25,673 nt of DNA from Gnomoniopsis sp. IMI 355080 (GCA_027946555.1 JAPEVC010000347.1:1-25673), one strand, 5' to 3'. Positions 9,852-20,333 are shown, counted from the first letter of the stretch. Program-made: numbers and translations. Notes: generated by a model not told the origin, from the sequence alone.

Positions 9852-9878
9852 CACGCCAGTCACGCCAGTCACGCCAGC
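9852..9878. repeat. 9-bp tandem repeat, three copies
   Basis: CACGCCAGT is present three times in a row (9852-9860, 9861-9869, 9870-9878; the last copy ends in C). It lies about 400 bp upstream of the coiled-coil gene start. No function is visible. Confidence 0.75.
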
Positions 9879-10416
9879 AAGTCCCGAACAACAAACTTTC
9901 GTTGGGCATCGACGACAAGGGTCGTCCCGTGCGACAGATGCGCCAGCCAACAGGGGATCGTTGTTCCCGAAGAATGGGTCCATTTTTTTTGTGCGCCAGC
10001 TCTGTGGGCAGGCGAGGAGGGCACAGGAGCAAAGGAAGCTGGGCGTGTAGAGTCGATTCACGCACCGGGAATAAATTGCTGGCTGGGAATGTACCGCCCC
10101 GGATTCCCATTTTTTTTCTCTTCCTTTCAGGGGCGGTTGCAGGCGGGTCTCCTCCGTTTGTATTCAGTCTGCAGTAGTCTTTGCGGAGGTTCTGGAGTTG
10201 GATGGTTCTCTGTCCCTCCTCATCCACTCTCATGCAGCCGAACTGCGATATCTACCTCGGGGTATTGGTCCCTGATGAACGAGCGCCGTTTCGTGAGTCA
10301 GTGTGCGTTTGCTGCCGCACATTCAATTGAGCAGGCATAGTTCATTGGTATCAGCCGGATAGGCTCGAGGATCATGACTGAATTTGCCGGTGGGCAAAGA
10401 TCCAGCCTCTTCTCTT

Positions 10417-10441
10417 TGTACATCCGTACGTGTGATGTACA
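10417..10441. repeat. Perfect 8-bp inverted repeat with palindromic centre
   Basis: TGTACATC (10417-10424) and GATGTACA (10434-10441) are exact reverse complements. The 9-nt spacer itself contains the palindrome CGTACG. It could be a protein-binding dyad; no gene is adjacent. Confidence 0.6.
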
Positions 10442-10814
10442 GTACAACCACCTGCAACAGCTATTTTCGGGACCTGCAGCTCTCAAAATGTAGGGAAATT
10501 GGGGGAACAAAGTGCCTGCGAAATCAGAGATTGGTGTGTGCAACCAGTACATACGACGATCCTCTCCCTGACGTGTCGGCCCAACGTCTTTGCCAGAAGC
10601 AACTTTTTGTCTGTCATTCCGTTGAGTCCTTCGTTTGTCGTTTCCGACCTCGGCACTTCCCAGCCACAGAGTCATCGCGCGTCCGGGACTCTGCATTGGC
10701 TTGGCTCTTTCGCAAGGCCAGTGGGGGCAGAAAAGTTGCACTTGAATACACCCGGGCGGATATTTTAAGACACAGGGGCCGCATTGATGCCCGACTTCAC
10801 TCCAGTCAAGTCAA

Positions 10815-10826
10815 CCCCCCCCCCCC
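10815..10826. repeat. Poly-C tract of 12
   Basis: Twelve consecutive C residues lie in the long intergenic stretch. The length may be uncertain because homopolymers are prone to sequencing error. Confidence 0.8.
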
Positions 10827-13800
10827 TTCTTCTAGAATTAGTCCAGTCGGCGACATCATCCACATCTCCCAAGAGGCGATATTTTCACCCAATATGGCAG
10901 TCCGGAGATCACATTGGACCTCTTTCATGCCTGTGGTCACATTCGGCCGCCCTTTCTCATGCAGTTGAAGATTCTTCCGGCTGTGATTGACTCCCTGTAG
11001 TCCAAAGGCTGCTTGCTGGTTGGCGATGGCGCGAAGGGGGTGCGGAGCAGGGCGGGATGAGCTGCATCTGTCCTTGGCTGCCGGCTTCCGGTCTTCAGTA
11101 CGCCCTGGGCAAGCCTGGCCGACTGGCTGTCAAATGGCGCATGCAAGCCCTCATTGCACCACGTTTTCTTGCACGGGGTACATGGGAATGTGATACTAGG
11201 GTTTCCTTCGCGGGTAGGGCTGCATGGGCATTGGATCCGAATGGACACCCCCCAAGGTCTGGGCCGATGCGCCATGCACAAGCGCGAGGGGGCCAACTCA
11301 TCTTGTGTTACTGGCTCAGCAAATATTTTTCCCAAGATTCGATCGTCTTCGGGCTGAATTCCAGTAGTGGTATCTGCATCATCGTTCAGCACTTTCACGG
11401 TAAGCAGGACCTGGTTGGTCGGTGTTGGGCTTCTACGCCCAGCTGCGCCTATTTTATTACCTACCTATCCGCTCGGGCGGCCATTCTCAACCTGTTGCCT
11501 CAACCATGCCTTCAGCCTACGACGTTTCTAGTCAGCTGACAACAGTATGTCAGCTACATCCTTGCGCATCTGGAGAGAGACGCAGCCCAAGTATTTGGCA
11601 TGCACTTAGCAGGTGAAGGACAACAAAGATCTAGAGCACTCCTGCCTGAGTGGCGGGCTTGCCACGTGGGCACCCGTCTTCCAGCTCAACGCCCAGTAGA
11701 ATATTCTGCTGGATTCTGTGGGAGAAAAGAAAGAGAGTACGCCAGATCTTGCGAATGAGTGAGGAAACTCATGTGCTCGACGTCTTGCCCCATCTCACTC
11801 AGTAGACAAGTCAAGACGCATAGATTGCTTTTGGTGTCCCAGCTACGACGAATGCGCCTTGGTATTATGATGATGCTGCCCAGGTGCGTATAGTCCAAAA
11901 AAAATGCTGGCTTCCGCTGCCAAGGCCCAAAGGAGTGGTTCCAGGGAAGCGAAACTCGTCTGCAACAGGAGCTAATGCAATAGCAAACCAATTTTCTGGA
12001 CATAACGCCGCGCCCGACTCTCTCCGTAGAGCTAGAATAGGAAGCCTTGCAGAAGCAGTTTGGCCCAGAGGCGCGTCGGCGGCAGCTCATTGGCAGCATT
12101 TCACGTCTCTGGCAGGCTGATCATCAGGGAATTCTCGTATGACTGTTCTATTCAGTCTCTCATAGGCCATCATTCTGCCCAACGGCAGCGTCGTGTGTAT
12201 CAATTAGGCGCCACACCTAACGTTGTTGCCCAAGGTGGCAATATGACTCGACGCCGAAGCAACTTCGGAACTGCTCACTTGTCAGACATGAGAATGTTCC
12301 CTGGTTGTGGATTCTTATGGGGCTCGAAGTGTGTTGAGTTAGAGTCTAGACGTGCGGTCTTGCCTTCGAAACCTTCCAGCCTCCTGACGCGTCAGATTGT
12401 AATTAATAATTGTGATTAATAAGGCTAATAAGCTTGTGAACTTGCCAACTCATTACCTTGCCCTTGTATTGTTATATGGTGATTCAATTGAGGCAGCCTT
12501 TGGATAGGGTGGTCCAGGGAGCCCAAATGTGGCATGATCAAGCATCACGGTAGCTTTTCGCACCTTGGAAGCCATCCCATGGAGGACCAATGACCATCCC
12601 ATAAGCAAAAGTATCCCACATGCGCTGTTCCCTCGTGTGCTCGACCAACAAGAATAGATTTCACACCGGATGGCAGCAGAATGACCTTAGCGACTGGATG
12701 GTATGCCTCAGGTGGCTATGTTCGACCCACCGGGCAGACGTGATACTTCTGGAGCCCTTCTCATGCCAGGCCGTCAGAACCACTTTGTACATCCTCGTGT
12801 ATTGCCTGCTACGAATCAGGAATAAATCACTGAATGAACGGGGCTACTCGCCCTCGTTCCCAAATTCGCGCGTGACTCTTGCGAGTATTCCATACCTAGG
12901 TAGAGTGATTATTTGGCCTCGACTGTCGTCCTTTCATTGTTCTCCTGTTTATAGGCACGCCCAGAACTTTAGATTAGCCGTTTGACTTCCATGAAGTTGA
13001 ATGGTCTGAGTTTTATATATCAAAGTTCTCGCTTATGAATGAAACAGCTGCGTACAGGAGTTGAGACAGATCGTGGCCGTTGTTCTGGCCAAATCAACTT
13101 GGGTGCAGAAGAGCCCATTCGTCATTGCGCATGTTGGCATCTGCTTAGCATAGGGTTTGGTAAGCCATTTTGATGTGCAGAGTTCTTGCTCTGGAGGTTA
13201 ACTATGTCGTAAAGGGTGTCCACCACGGGCTGGGCATGGAGATTGTTTTCTCCCGTGGACATTGGATATCGGGGAATATACATACAGATGGTACGGCCCG
13301 GACCCGAAATTGACGGCTTGCTCGAGATTTCCGAAACTTTATACAATCCGTAGATCATACTACCACAGTAAGAATATGAAAATAGACTGACACACGATTC
13401 ATGCTACACACGGCATGTTCCGTAGAAGTCCTGGAAGGTTTCTTCCAATATCAGGCAGGATACAGCCGTAAATCCGCACCGAAAGTTCACGCGATCGGGC
13501 CACCTGCAATGGGCCATGATTGACACAAACTCTATGGTGAATGCGGCCATGACCCACAGAGCGTCAAGCCAGAGTCTCTGCGCCGGACGATCAGGGGGGC
13601 TCAGCATAGGCCTGGAGTAGAGTCAAATGCTTACAAACTGTGAAGGAATTGCAACGAGAGGCGTGACAGGTTGGGTCCATAATATCTGCCACACCGGGTC
13701 ATGTGGGGGGCTTACCGGCCCGTCGAAACATTGGAAGACACACATCTGCCACCGCCCACCGTTGTTTAGAATGCTTACGCGGAACTTGTATGATTGCCAT

Positions 13801-14494
13801 TCAAACCTCGACGTGGAGTCTACTCGGAAAAGCCGACCTAGAGTATACATACACAGTAATAAGTTGTCTCTACTGGCGCCAGCCAATAACAATGAAGTTG
13901 TGGTATGTAATTCACTGCACTCACATTGCAACATTCGATCTCGTTTCATTACTACCATATCCCGACCTAAGTGCTTGCAATGTGCCAATATGAAAGGGCT
14001 AATTCAGAGGCAACACCAACTGAGCTGGCAAATAGTATAGAGTACTGTTATTGTCTTTCCAAGGTATTATCGTCCTTGGCCTTGGCCAGCCTCATGCGCG
14101 TGATGTAGATGACTAAGAACCTTTCCACATCAGAGATGATAAGATATCGAGACTACATTCCAAATTCGCAAGCGCCGACCCTCGCATGTGGGTTTAATAT
14201 GAGGCCCAAACACTGCTGTGTACCTACTGTCAAACGAAATGACATTATTAATTGGGATTTTGCTTTGTGAGCTTTTGTAGCTGAAAGTTACTGAGCGGTA
14301 CCCATCGACCCACGATTGTGACAAGGCTGTTGAGATGAGACCAGCATCGTAGCAGCAACTGCTTGGCATCAAGATGTGTATCCCGGTACCGAAACTGCAT
14401 GGGTTTATGCTTAATTTTGAAGATGCGCAAGGGGAAAAAAACAGTGGACCAAGAAAAGACAACTGATATAGTTAAAGAAATCACCAAGCTTCAT

Positions 14495-14539
14495 AGCCGT
14501 CTGTGTTGCTGTTGGCTTTTTTGCAACCATCAGACGGCT
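14495..14539. promoter_or_regulatory. 9-bp dyad upstream of the transporter start
   Basis: AGCCGTCTG (14495-14503) and CAGACGGCT (14531-14539) are perfect reverse complements separated by 27 nt. The right arm ends 68 bp before the transporter ATG, so the element lies in the promoter or 5' leader. It could be a binding site for a dimeric regulator or an RNA hairpin; the sequence does not decide between them. Confidence 0.4.
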
Positions 14540-14607
14540 GGTCCAGACACTCTCTTGTAATCCTTCATACTATCATTTACCCATCAGCGCCGGACGCCGA
14601 TACAACC

Positions 14608-16954
14608 ATGGCCGGCCCTCCGTCGACGGTGCCTAATAAGCGGTCTTCGAGATACTTGATACCTCGCAGTGTTGTCGACCCGCGCGGCTCTATCCTCGCT
14701 TACCCGGACTCGCCATCCAGCACGGTCTACCCGTTCCACGGAAGTCGTCAGGGCCCTCAACCTTCCCAGAGTCGATTTGAAGATGACGACGAGAAGCCTT
14801 TGACGAGATACGACACGATCGATGATCTCAAAGATAATGCAAGCATCATTAGCGGGGAGGAGGAACAGGTCCTGGGAAGCACAGAGATCTTCGATCAAGA
14901 TGGCAACATTAGATTGGTTCCTGTAGGTGCTTCCGAATAACGTCGCTTTGTATTTTGATTTTCTCTGGTTCAAGCTAGACTAACGATACCTGCAGACACC
15001 TTCGCCTAACCCAAGAGGTAAGCTTTCGTCTCATAGCGGGCATGCAACGAATTGTCATCTGATCTTTCTTTCCACTAGACCCGCTAAACCTTCCTGAATG
15101 GCGAAAATGGCTGGCGATTGGGTCCATGTGCTTTTGTGAGTGCCAATTTCTCAGTATCTAACAAGTGTCCGAATGCTTATGCTTGTCATAGTCGGATCCA
15201 TCTCTCTGGCTGCAGAAATAGCCGTTGCTGGTCTCACGCCAGTGTTCCTGCTCGAGTATTCCGGAGTTGACCCACCATCCGTGCTCAAGACCGCCGATTT
15301 GCAGAGCAATCCGGACCCTCTCGCCCTAGTTCCTCCTGGCCATACACCTGTCTCTCTCACCAGCATTGCGTTACTCGCAACAATTCCTATGCTGAGCAAT
15401 GGTTTCGCGACTTATCTCCTGGTGCCTCTCTCCACTGCGATTGGTAGACGACCTGTTCTCCTTTTGACTTCTACACTGTCATGGGGAGCCGGATTCTGGG
15501 CTGGTGCTAGTACGTCTCTGTCCAGCCACATTGCGGCTCGAGTCTTTCACGGGCTTGGATCTGGTGCAGTGGAGGCTCTGTTGCCTTTGATCGTGGGAGA
15601 TATTACCTTCCTCCACCAGCGTAACAAGGCCATCGCTACTATATTCACAGCCCAGGTAAATCCGTCCCGATCACCTGAATTGATTTCATGTTCACCGCTG
15701 ACTTTGACAGGGTCCCATGATTGTGACTTTTGGCATCTTGGCCCCCTACATCTCGACGGAATACACTTGGCGTTGGGTGTATCTGATCACCTCTGGTATC
15801 GGTATCTTTGCTTGGGTATTTCTGATTGCCTTTGTGCCGGAGTCCAGGAAAATGCGCTCCAAGGAAGAGCTCTGTCAGTACCATTCCCAAGCCCTGGCAT
15901 ACAATCTGAGTAACTTGGCTAACCCCTTTGATCAGCTGGTCAACGACTATGGCCCGTTGAGCCAGGGGAGAACCGGACCGCCCTGGACTTCAATACGTAC
16001 GGACGACGCACCATGTGGGATAACATCGGCATGTTCAACTGTGGCTACGAATGGAGAGAAGCAGCCAATCAGCTCGTGGCCACGTTCAAAACCATTGCCT
16101 TTCCAGCTATTGTTTGGTCGACTCTCCTGCAGACGTTGTTTGGTATCACGATGGGAGTCACAGGCCAGGCAACGTCTTTCGCTCTTCTTGCGGCTGGGTA
16201 AGGTTGCCTTCCTCAAATTTTAGTGCCTTGGGACAGTCACGCTGACTCTTCTTTGTCCACTACAGAGTCCCATTTGAGCTTACCGGTTTGAGCAATCTCA
16301 CCAGCATCATAACGACAGTTTTCATCTTCCTCATCGGTGGCACTCTCTCGGACAAGATCACGATGATAATCTGCAAACGTCGTGGCAGCCGAGAACCAGA
16401 ATACCAGCTTCCGAACTTGATAATACCTATCATCTTTGCCATCGCTGGTTCTCTTGTTTTTGGTTATGCGGACCAATTTCATCTTCACTACTCTGTCATT
16501 CTGCTTGGCAATTTCTTGCTTACAACTGCGCCTCTTATGGCTGCACCTGTTATTCAGAGTTTCGTCATGGAGAGTTACCCACAATGGGCCGGGTAAGTTT
16601 ATCTATGTGACCCATGATGTTTTGGTACAGCGCTGACAATAAGATTCAGGCCTGTACTTACCAACGTTTCGACGTTGCGTGTATTTACTAGCTTCTACTT
16701 CTCAACACAAACGACAACCTGGATTTCCCAGCTAGGTAAGCCTTTCAAGAGATACCCCTAATTCACAAAATGGACATATTGCTAACTGAAGAATAACAGG
16801 CGCCTTTACATTCATGGCCTATATCTCAGTGGCTTACGCTGTTGTATCTGCTGGCATCCCGCTCTTGTTCATTTTTGGAAAGCCAATTCGTGCATGGACA
16901 TCCGGCAGGGTCAACAAAAAGCGTGCGAAGAAGTGGACCGATGCTCAGGAGTAA
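14608..16954 (+). CDS. Major facilitator superfamily transporter, drug:H+ antiporter type, nine exons
   Basis: The exons are 14608-14922, 14996-15017, 15079-15135, 15192-15655, 15711-15873, 15936-16197, 16266-16592, 16650-16735 and 16800-16954. All introns are GT-AG (55-73 nt), and the frame closes exactly to 616 residues. ATG context is ACAACCATGG. A soluble acidic N-terminus (1-112) precedes the family signature DPLNLPEWRKW (113-123) and the first membrane helix. Motif A is seen as LSTAIGRRPVLL (211-222) and a motif B-like stretch as RVFHGLGSG (248-256). The first half ends in VPESR, followed by a central cytoplasmic loop. The second half carries GGTLSDKI and REPEYQLP. A basic tail (GRVNKKRAKKW) ends the protein. 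The layout fits a 12-helix plasma-membrane exporter of the DHA1 group (polyamine or drug efflux type). The substrate cannot be read from the sequence, and no biosynthetic genes flank it. Confidence 0.9.
14996..15017 (+). other. 22-nt microexon of the transporter gene
   Basis: The exon encodes TPSPNPR plus one base. It is bounded by an acceptor CTGCAG ending at 14995 and a donor GTAAGC at 15018. It is needed to keep frame: joining exon 1 directly to exon 3 reads Thr-Arg-stop. The exon sits just before the DPLNLPEW signature. Confidence 0.8.
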
Positions 16955-16965
16955 AACCTTTTGTG

Positions 16966-16975
16966 TACCTAGGTA
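16966..16975. repeat. TACCTAGGTA palindrome
   Basis: A perfect 10-bp palindrome lies 12 bp after the transporter stop codon. The same word occurs at 12893-12902, and close variants (CTACCTAGGTAG at 1941-1952, CCTAGGTAC at 592-600) occur elsewhere in non-coding DNA of the window. Confidence 0.7.
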
Positions 16976-17616
16976 TGAGTGCCCGAGCAACTCGACGCCC
17001 AAGTGGCCGAATCTTCAGACGTGTGACATCAGAATGTTCTTTTTGGCGGCAGTTTCATTTCTCCTTAGATAAGATTTGTTGTGGGGTGATGTATACAACG
17101 CCTAAATCGCAGTGAGAAGCCATCACAAGGCGCAGGTCGCTTTTGCATGGCCTAGCAGTTTGCTATGAGGCAGAGCTTGTATAGAATTCTGACGCGGGTT
17201 TGAGCCATGTTCATCATCCTAAGTAATCTTGAGAATATCATTGATTTACGTTCCGAGAAAAATATCTTGCTTGCATTGATATGTGATGTGGTTACGTCAA
17301 GTGTGTACTGTCTGAGTTGTGCTTCAAGTTTCAACGCTGTGGATCCTTCATGGGAATCAAATAAGTCATCACGAGGTACTCGCATCAAGCACCAAAGTTT
17401 AGGAATACACTCTTATTAGATCTACTGCCAGCGGAATTACCTACACAGTCCTACATTCCTTCATTCCAAGTGGCAGCCCAATTTGAACTACCGTTCTCAC
17501 CCTTTCCTGACATCAGTCTCACTGCCCTTGCAGCAACTCATCTCCCCCAGACTGAGGTCCAATCAGGCCAGTCCGAAGACTGGTCGAGCACGCATAACGA
17601 CTTGTTACAGAGCTCA

Positions 17617-17640
17617 CCTCCCACTTCAAAAAGTGGGAGG
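17617..17640. repeat. Perfect 10-bp hairpin with 4-nt loop
   Basis: CCTCCCACTT (17617-17626), loop CAAA, then AAGTGGGAGG (17631-17640) form a perfect stem. A smaller hairpin (CCAGTC-CGAA-GACTGG) lies just before it at 17568-17583. There is no T run after the stem, so it does not resemble a Pol III or bacterial-type terminator. Confidence 0.75.
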
Positions 17641-17670
17641 GATCCGGACCCCAGCCATCCTCGACCACGG

Positions 17671-17783
17671 ATAGACTTTGATTCGATCAGACATGGTCCA
17701 AAAGCCATGTCGAGCACCCATGACAGGAAATGTCGCGAAGCTCGCCCCCTTGATTGGTAGGAGGGATCATGATCAAAGTCTAT
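17671..17783. repeat. 12-bp inverted repeat enclosing smaller hairpins
   Basis: ATAGACTTTGAT (17671-17682) and ATCAAAGTCTAT (17772-17783) are perfect reverse complements bounding 113 bp. Inside are GACATGG/CCATGTC (17690-17696 and 17705-17711) and a weaker nested pair, GAGC/GCTC around GACA/TGTC (17712-17743). No target-site duplication is visible at the edges, so a miniature transposon is not well supported. A folded RNA is an alternative. Confidence 0.6.
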
Positions 17784-17829
17784 TCCACTCGCGAGGAAGA
17801 GTCGAGGAAGAGGCGGCCGTCATGTGGGC

Positions 17830-20333
17830 CTACGCGATGGGAGGGAAGTTCTCGTCTTCGAGGTGCGGGTTGCCTGGGTTTCCCCTTACGATCGAACCAT
17901 TGAAGACGCCCTTCATCCAATCGATCGTGAATCTTCTGTCGTTATTTTGATCAACCACTGTTGGAGCAAACACCATTAGCATACATCATCAAGCTTGATT
18001 TGGAGAGCCTGTAGAGGGGTCTCATGCCAACTAACCTTGCTGGGCACATTCTCGCATCATTTCTTCTTCATCGGCAAACTCAAAGCCACATTGCTGGAAG
18101 TGATCGCGTGCTCGGTGCTCGCGCAGCGGGTGTCCCTTGAACGCGTGCCGGCACGTTCTCTTGGGGCAGTGGATCATGTAGACTCCAAGACCTTGCGCTG
18201 ATCTATAGGCAAACAGCCAAGATCGTACTGCTATGATGCGTCTCGCAATCGTGGTGAACTTGATGGGGCTGTGCTTCGTCGCGAAGCCCAGATTCGTAGA
18301 GGAGGGCGTGCCGTGCTGTGTCGAATTGGCGCTGACTGTCTTTTGACGTTTTGGCTGCGCGCGGCCCGTCTCATCTTCCACGTCGTCGCCGGCGTCCATC
18401 TCCTCCGCCGCGCGCTTCTTGGGGCGGGAGCTCTCCGCGGTGGTCGACTGTGAGGTCAAGCTCTGGGCGGGAGGCGGCAAAGCCTGATGCTGCGCGGCAG
18501 TGCGTGGTGGAGACAAGACCTGGTCGAGTATACCGAACACCACCTCTTCGGCGATTCGCTCGTCTTCCTGCACAGCGGCAGACTCAGTAGACGAGAGATG
18601 CTGTGGGGCTGGCGGCTGCACGTCGTGTGACACCAGGTCTCCCCGTGCGGCCAAAGCTCCGCCGCCTTGACTGCTTGCTGGAACACTGGGAAGGGGCTTG
18701 CCGGTCGTGAGTTGGCGTGGTGGTGCTGTGTGAGAGTCGCTCTGGGTCTTGGTCCTCTTTGAGGCACGGCTTGGAACCGTGGAGGAGCCGTCAATATCCT
18801 CGGCCTGCTTGCGCTTTTTGGATGGAGCGCCACCCGAGATTGCAGTCGGTGCTACTCGCTTGCCCCTGGCGGCATTTGCCTTCCTCCTCTTGTTCCTGCT
18901 CATTTTCGGTTCCTCAATATGTTCATCACCTCTGCCATTTTTATTATCCGCAAGCGGGAGGGAGTTCGAGCTGGGTTGAAGAACGCCAGTCGTGATCGCA
19001 CTCGCTGCCGTCTCTCCTCTCTTGTCCCCAGACACCTTTGCCTTGCTTCTCCTCTTTCTCCTTGTCTTCGTGCTAATCGGTTCCTCGTCATCTTCATCGG
19101 TTCCATCCCCCACATGCTGAGAGACAATCGAGATGGTCGAAGCGCCGGCAGAAGAGGGCGCGTGTTCTGTAGGTAGAGCAGGGTCTGCCACGTTGGTGTT
19201 GAGGGACGATTCTTGTGATGGCTGAGTTGGTGGCGACTCCGCTGCATCGCTCGTAACGTCGGAGGCGACGTAGGCCCAAGATTGAGAGTCGGGGTCGGCT
19301 GCGATGGCCGCGGAAACAATCGTGTCATATAGCTCCTGGACGACAATCAGTCAGTGGTTTTTGCCAAAGATAAGGGGTTGTTGATTTCACAGCTTACCAA
19401 CAATCTCTCACCGTCATCTCCCGTTTCCGTCAGTAGGAGCTTCCTCATCGACTTCTCAAGCTTGGTCGCGGCTTGGCCATTGTGGGAGTGCCGTCCGTAG
19501 TAGTGTCTGGCATTGCTGAAGACCAGGTGTAGGTCCTTCAGAAACGTCTTTTCACCGTAGCCTCCCCAGGACGGTGTCTGGAGATAGAAAGAAGTCATGT
19601 CCAAGTCCCGCGGAACTTTGATCTTTTCATGGTAGGCTGGGTCTATGAATTTGTATTCTCCAACTCTGAAAATCGCTGCTTCGGCCGGATGCATTTCACG
19701 AAGCTTCTTGAGCATGTAGTGAAGTGTTTTCTTGATTTCCAAAGAGCTGTTGTCGTGAGGCTCTCGCCACGGATGTCTCCAGTCAAGGTCAAACTTCTTT
19801 GCTTCGTAGGTTCCGGGAGGATGGGGCCGTGGCATCTGCATCCACGGTGCTTTGGCTGCTCTCTCAGCAGCGTCCTTGTACGTCCCCTCATTGTACTCAA
19901 TGGTTACTTTGCCGTACTCGAAAAAGCCGCCAAGCGGCTCCATGATGATGACACGTCTGCTCCGTTTGAGGATACTCGCCATGACTGGGTCGTCGCGCTC
20001 GAGTTGAGAGACCAATTCGGCTGCCCTTTGGATATGCTTCTCACGGACATTGCCAGGGCCATGATGCTTTTTGAACACTGCGAAGTAGTCCTGTCTCTCC
20101 TGCTCAGGGAATGCATCGCATTCCACAAGAAACGGTATGATTACCTCTGAGGCAGTCTTCACCCATTGTTCGGTTTGCTCCTTGGATGTCATGGTCATGT
20201 AGATCTTCTCCATCATCGGGGCGTATTTCCACAGCTTTCCTCCCATCTTGAACTCGTCGCCCAAGGACATGCCTTCGGGCGCGAAGTCGTGGTAAAAGGC
20301 CTCCTCCGGGTGTTTGATGAACATCGGCTCCAT
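17830..20333 (-). CDS. Nuclear-type protein with degenerate bromodomain-like region and C-terminal Cys/His module, three exons
   Basis: The exons are 20333-19398, 19335-18036 and 17957-17830, with introns of 62 and 78 nt, giving 787 residues. The ATG has strong context (GCCGCCATGG). Residues 198-302 match the bromodomain pattern: helix A, then IDPAYHEKIKVPRDLD, then FLKDLHLVFSNARHYY and a final helix containing KLEKSMRKLL. At the position of the acetyl-lysine-binding Asn (as in YN of canonical domains) there is a Tyr (279), so binding may be altered or lost. Residues 313-650 are disordered and hold several Lys/Arg clusters (TRRKRRSK, SRNKRRK, SKKRKQ, RPKKR) that look like nuclear localisation signals. 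Residues 702-735 carry CPKRTC, several His and a later Cys, resembling a divergent zinc-binding module. Likely chromatin-associated by inference. It is divergent with the Hsp70-like gene. The usual simple reading stops at 18031 and misses exon 3. Confidence 0.8.
17958..18035 (-). other. Second intron of the bromodomain-like gene
   Basis: The donor is GTTAGT (18035-18030), a GCTAAT branch motif lies about 20 nt before the acceptor, and the acceptor CCAACAG ends at 17958. Splicing joins G to TG to make Val and opens 42 further codons ending in TAG at 17832-17830. Retention would stop at TAG 18033-18031, one residue after the junction. Confidence 0.7.

Larger units (their letters stand above)
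9458..14607. other. Gene-free stretch of about 5.1 kb
   Basis: I find no supportable protein, tRNA or rRNA gene here. The longer open frames (9795-10340, 10384-10968, 11057-11539, 10937-11398) overlap each other on both strands, have unlikely composition and carry no motif. The part nearest 9458 should hold the promoter and 5' leader of the coiled-coil gene, and the part before 14608 those of the transporter gene. Small items are a 9-bp tandem repeat (9852-9878), a perfect 8-bp dyad (10417-10441), a run of 12 C (10815-10826), a TACCTAGGTA palindrome (12893-12902) and a 9-bp dyad (14495-14539). Confidence 0.6.
16955..17829. other. Convergent intergenic spacer with inverted repeats
   Basis: The transporter (+) and the bromodomain-like gene (-) end toward each other here. 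The first 600 bases hold nothing obvious apart from a TACCTAGGTA palindrome (16966-16975). The second half, which would lie in the 3' untranslated region of the minus-strand transcript, holds a cluster of inverted repeats at 17568-17783. The open frame 17470-17760 has no ATG and no motif. Confidence 0.6.

Noticed and set aside
9795..10340. 181-residue plus-strand frame
   Set aside because: It is low quality: it includes translation of a 9-bp tandem repeat (HASHASHAS) and a poly-T tract (FFF), overlaps other frames and has no motif.
10384..10968. 194-residue plus-strand frame
   Set aside because: It crosses the poly-C tract, overlaps a 147-residue frame on the other strand, and has no motif or gene-like codon pattern.
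14503..14607. Upstream extension of the transporter frame
   Set aside because: The frame upstream of 14608 starts only with GTG. The ATG at 14608 has strong context and is the first in-frame ATG.
17470..17760. 96-codon plus-strand frame in the convergent spacer
   Set aside because: It opens at GTG rather than ATG, runs through the hairpin cluster and shows no domain.
17671..17783. Miniature inverted-repeat transposon
   Set aside because: The 12-bp ends are perfect, but no target-site duplication is visible and no second copy is seen in the window. Kept as an inverted repeat only.
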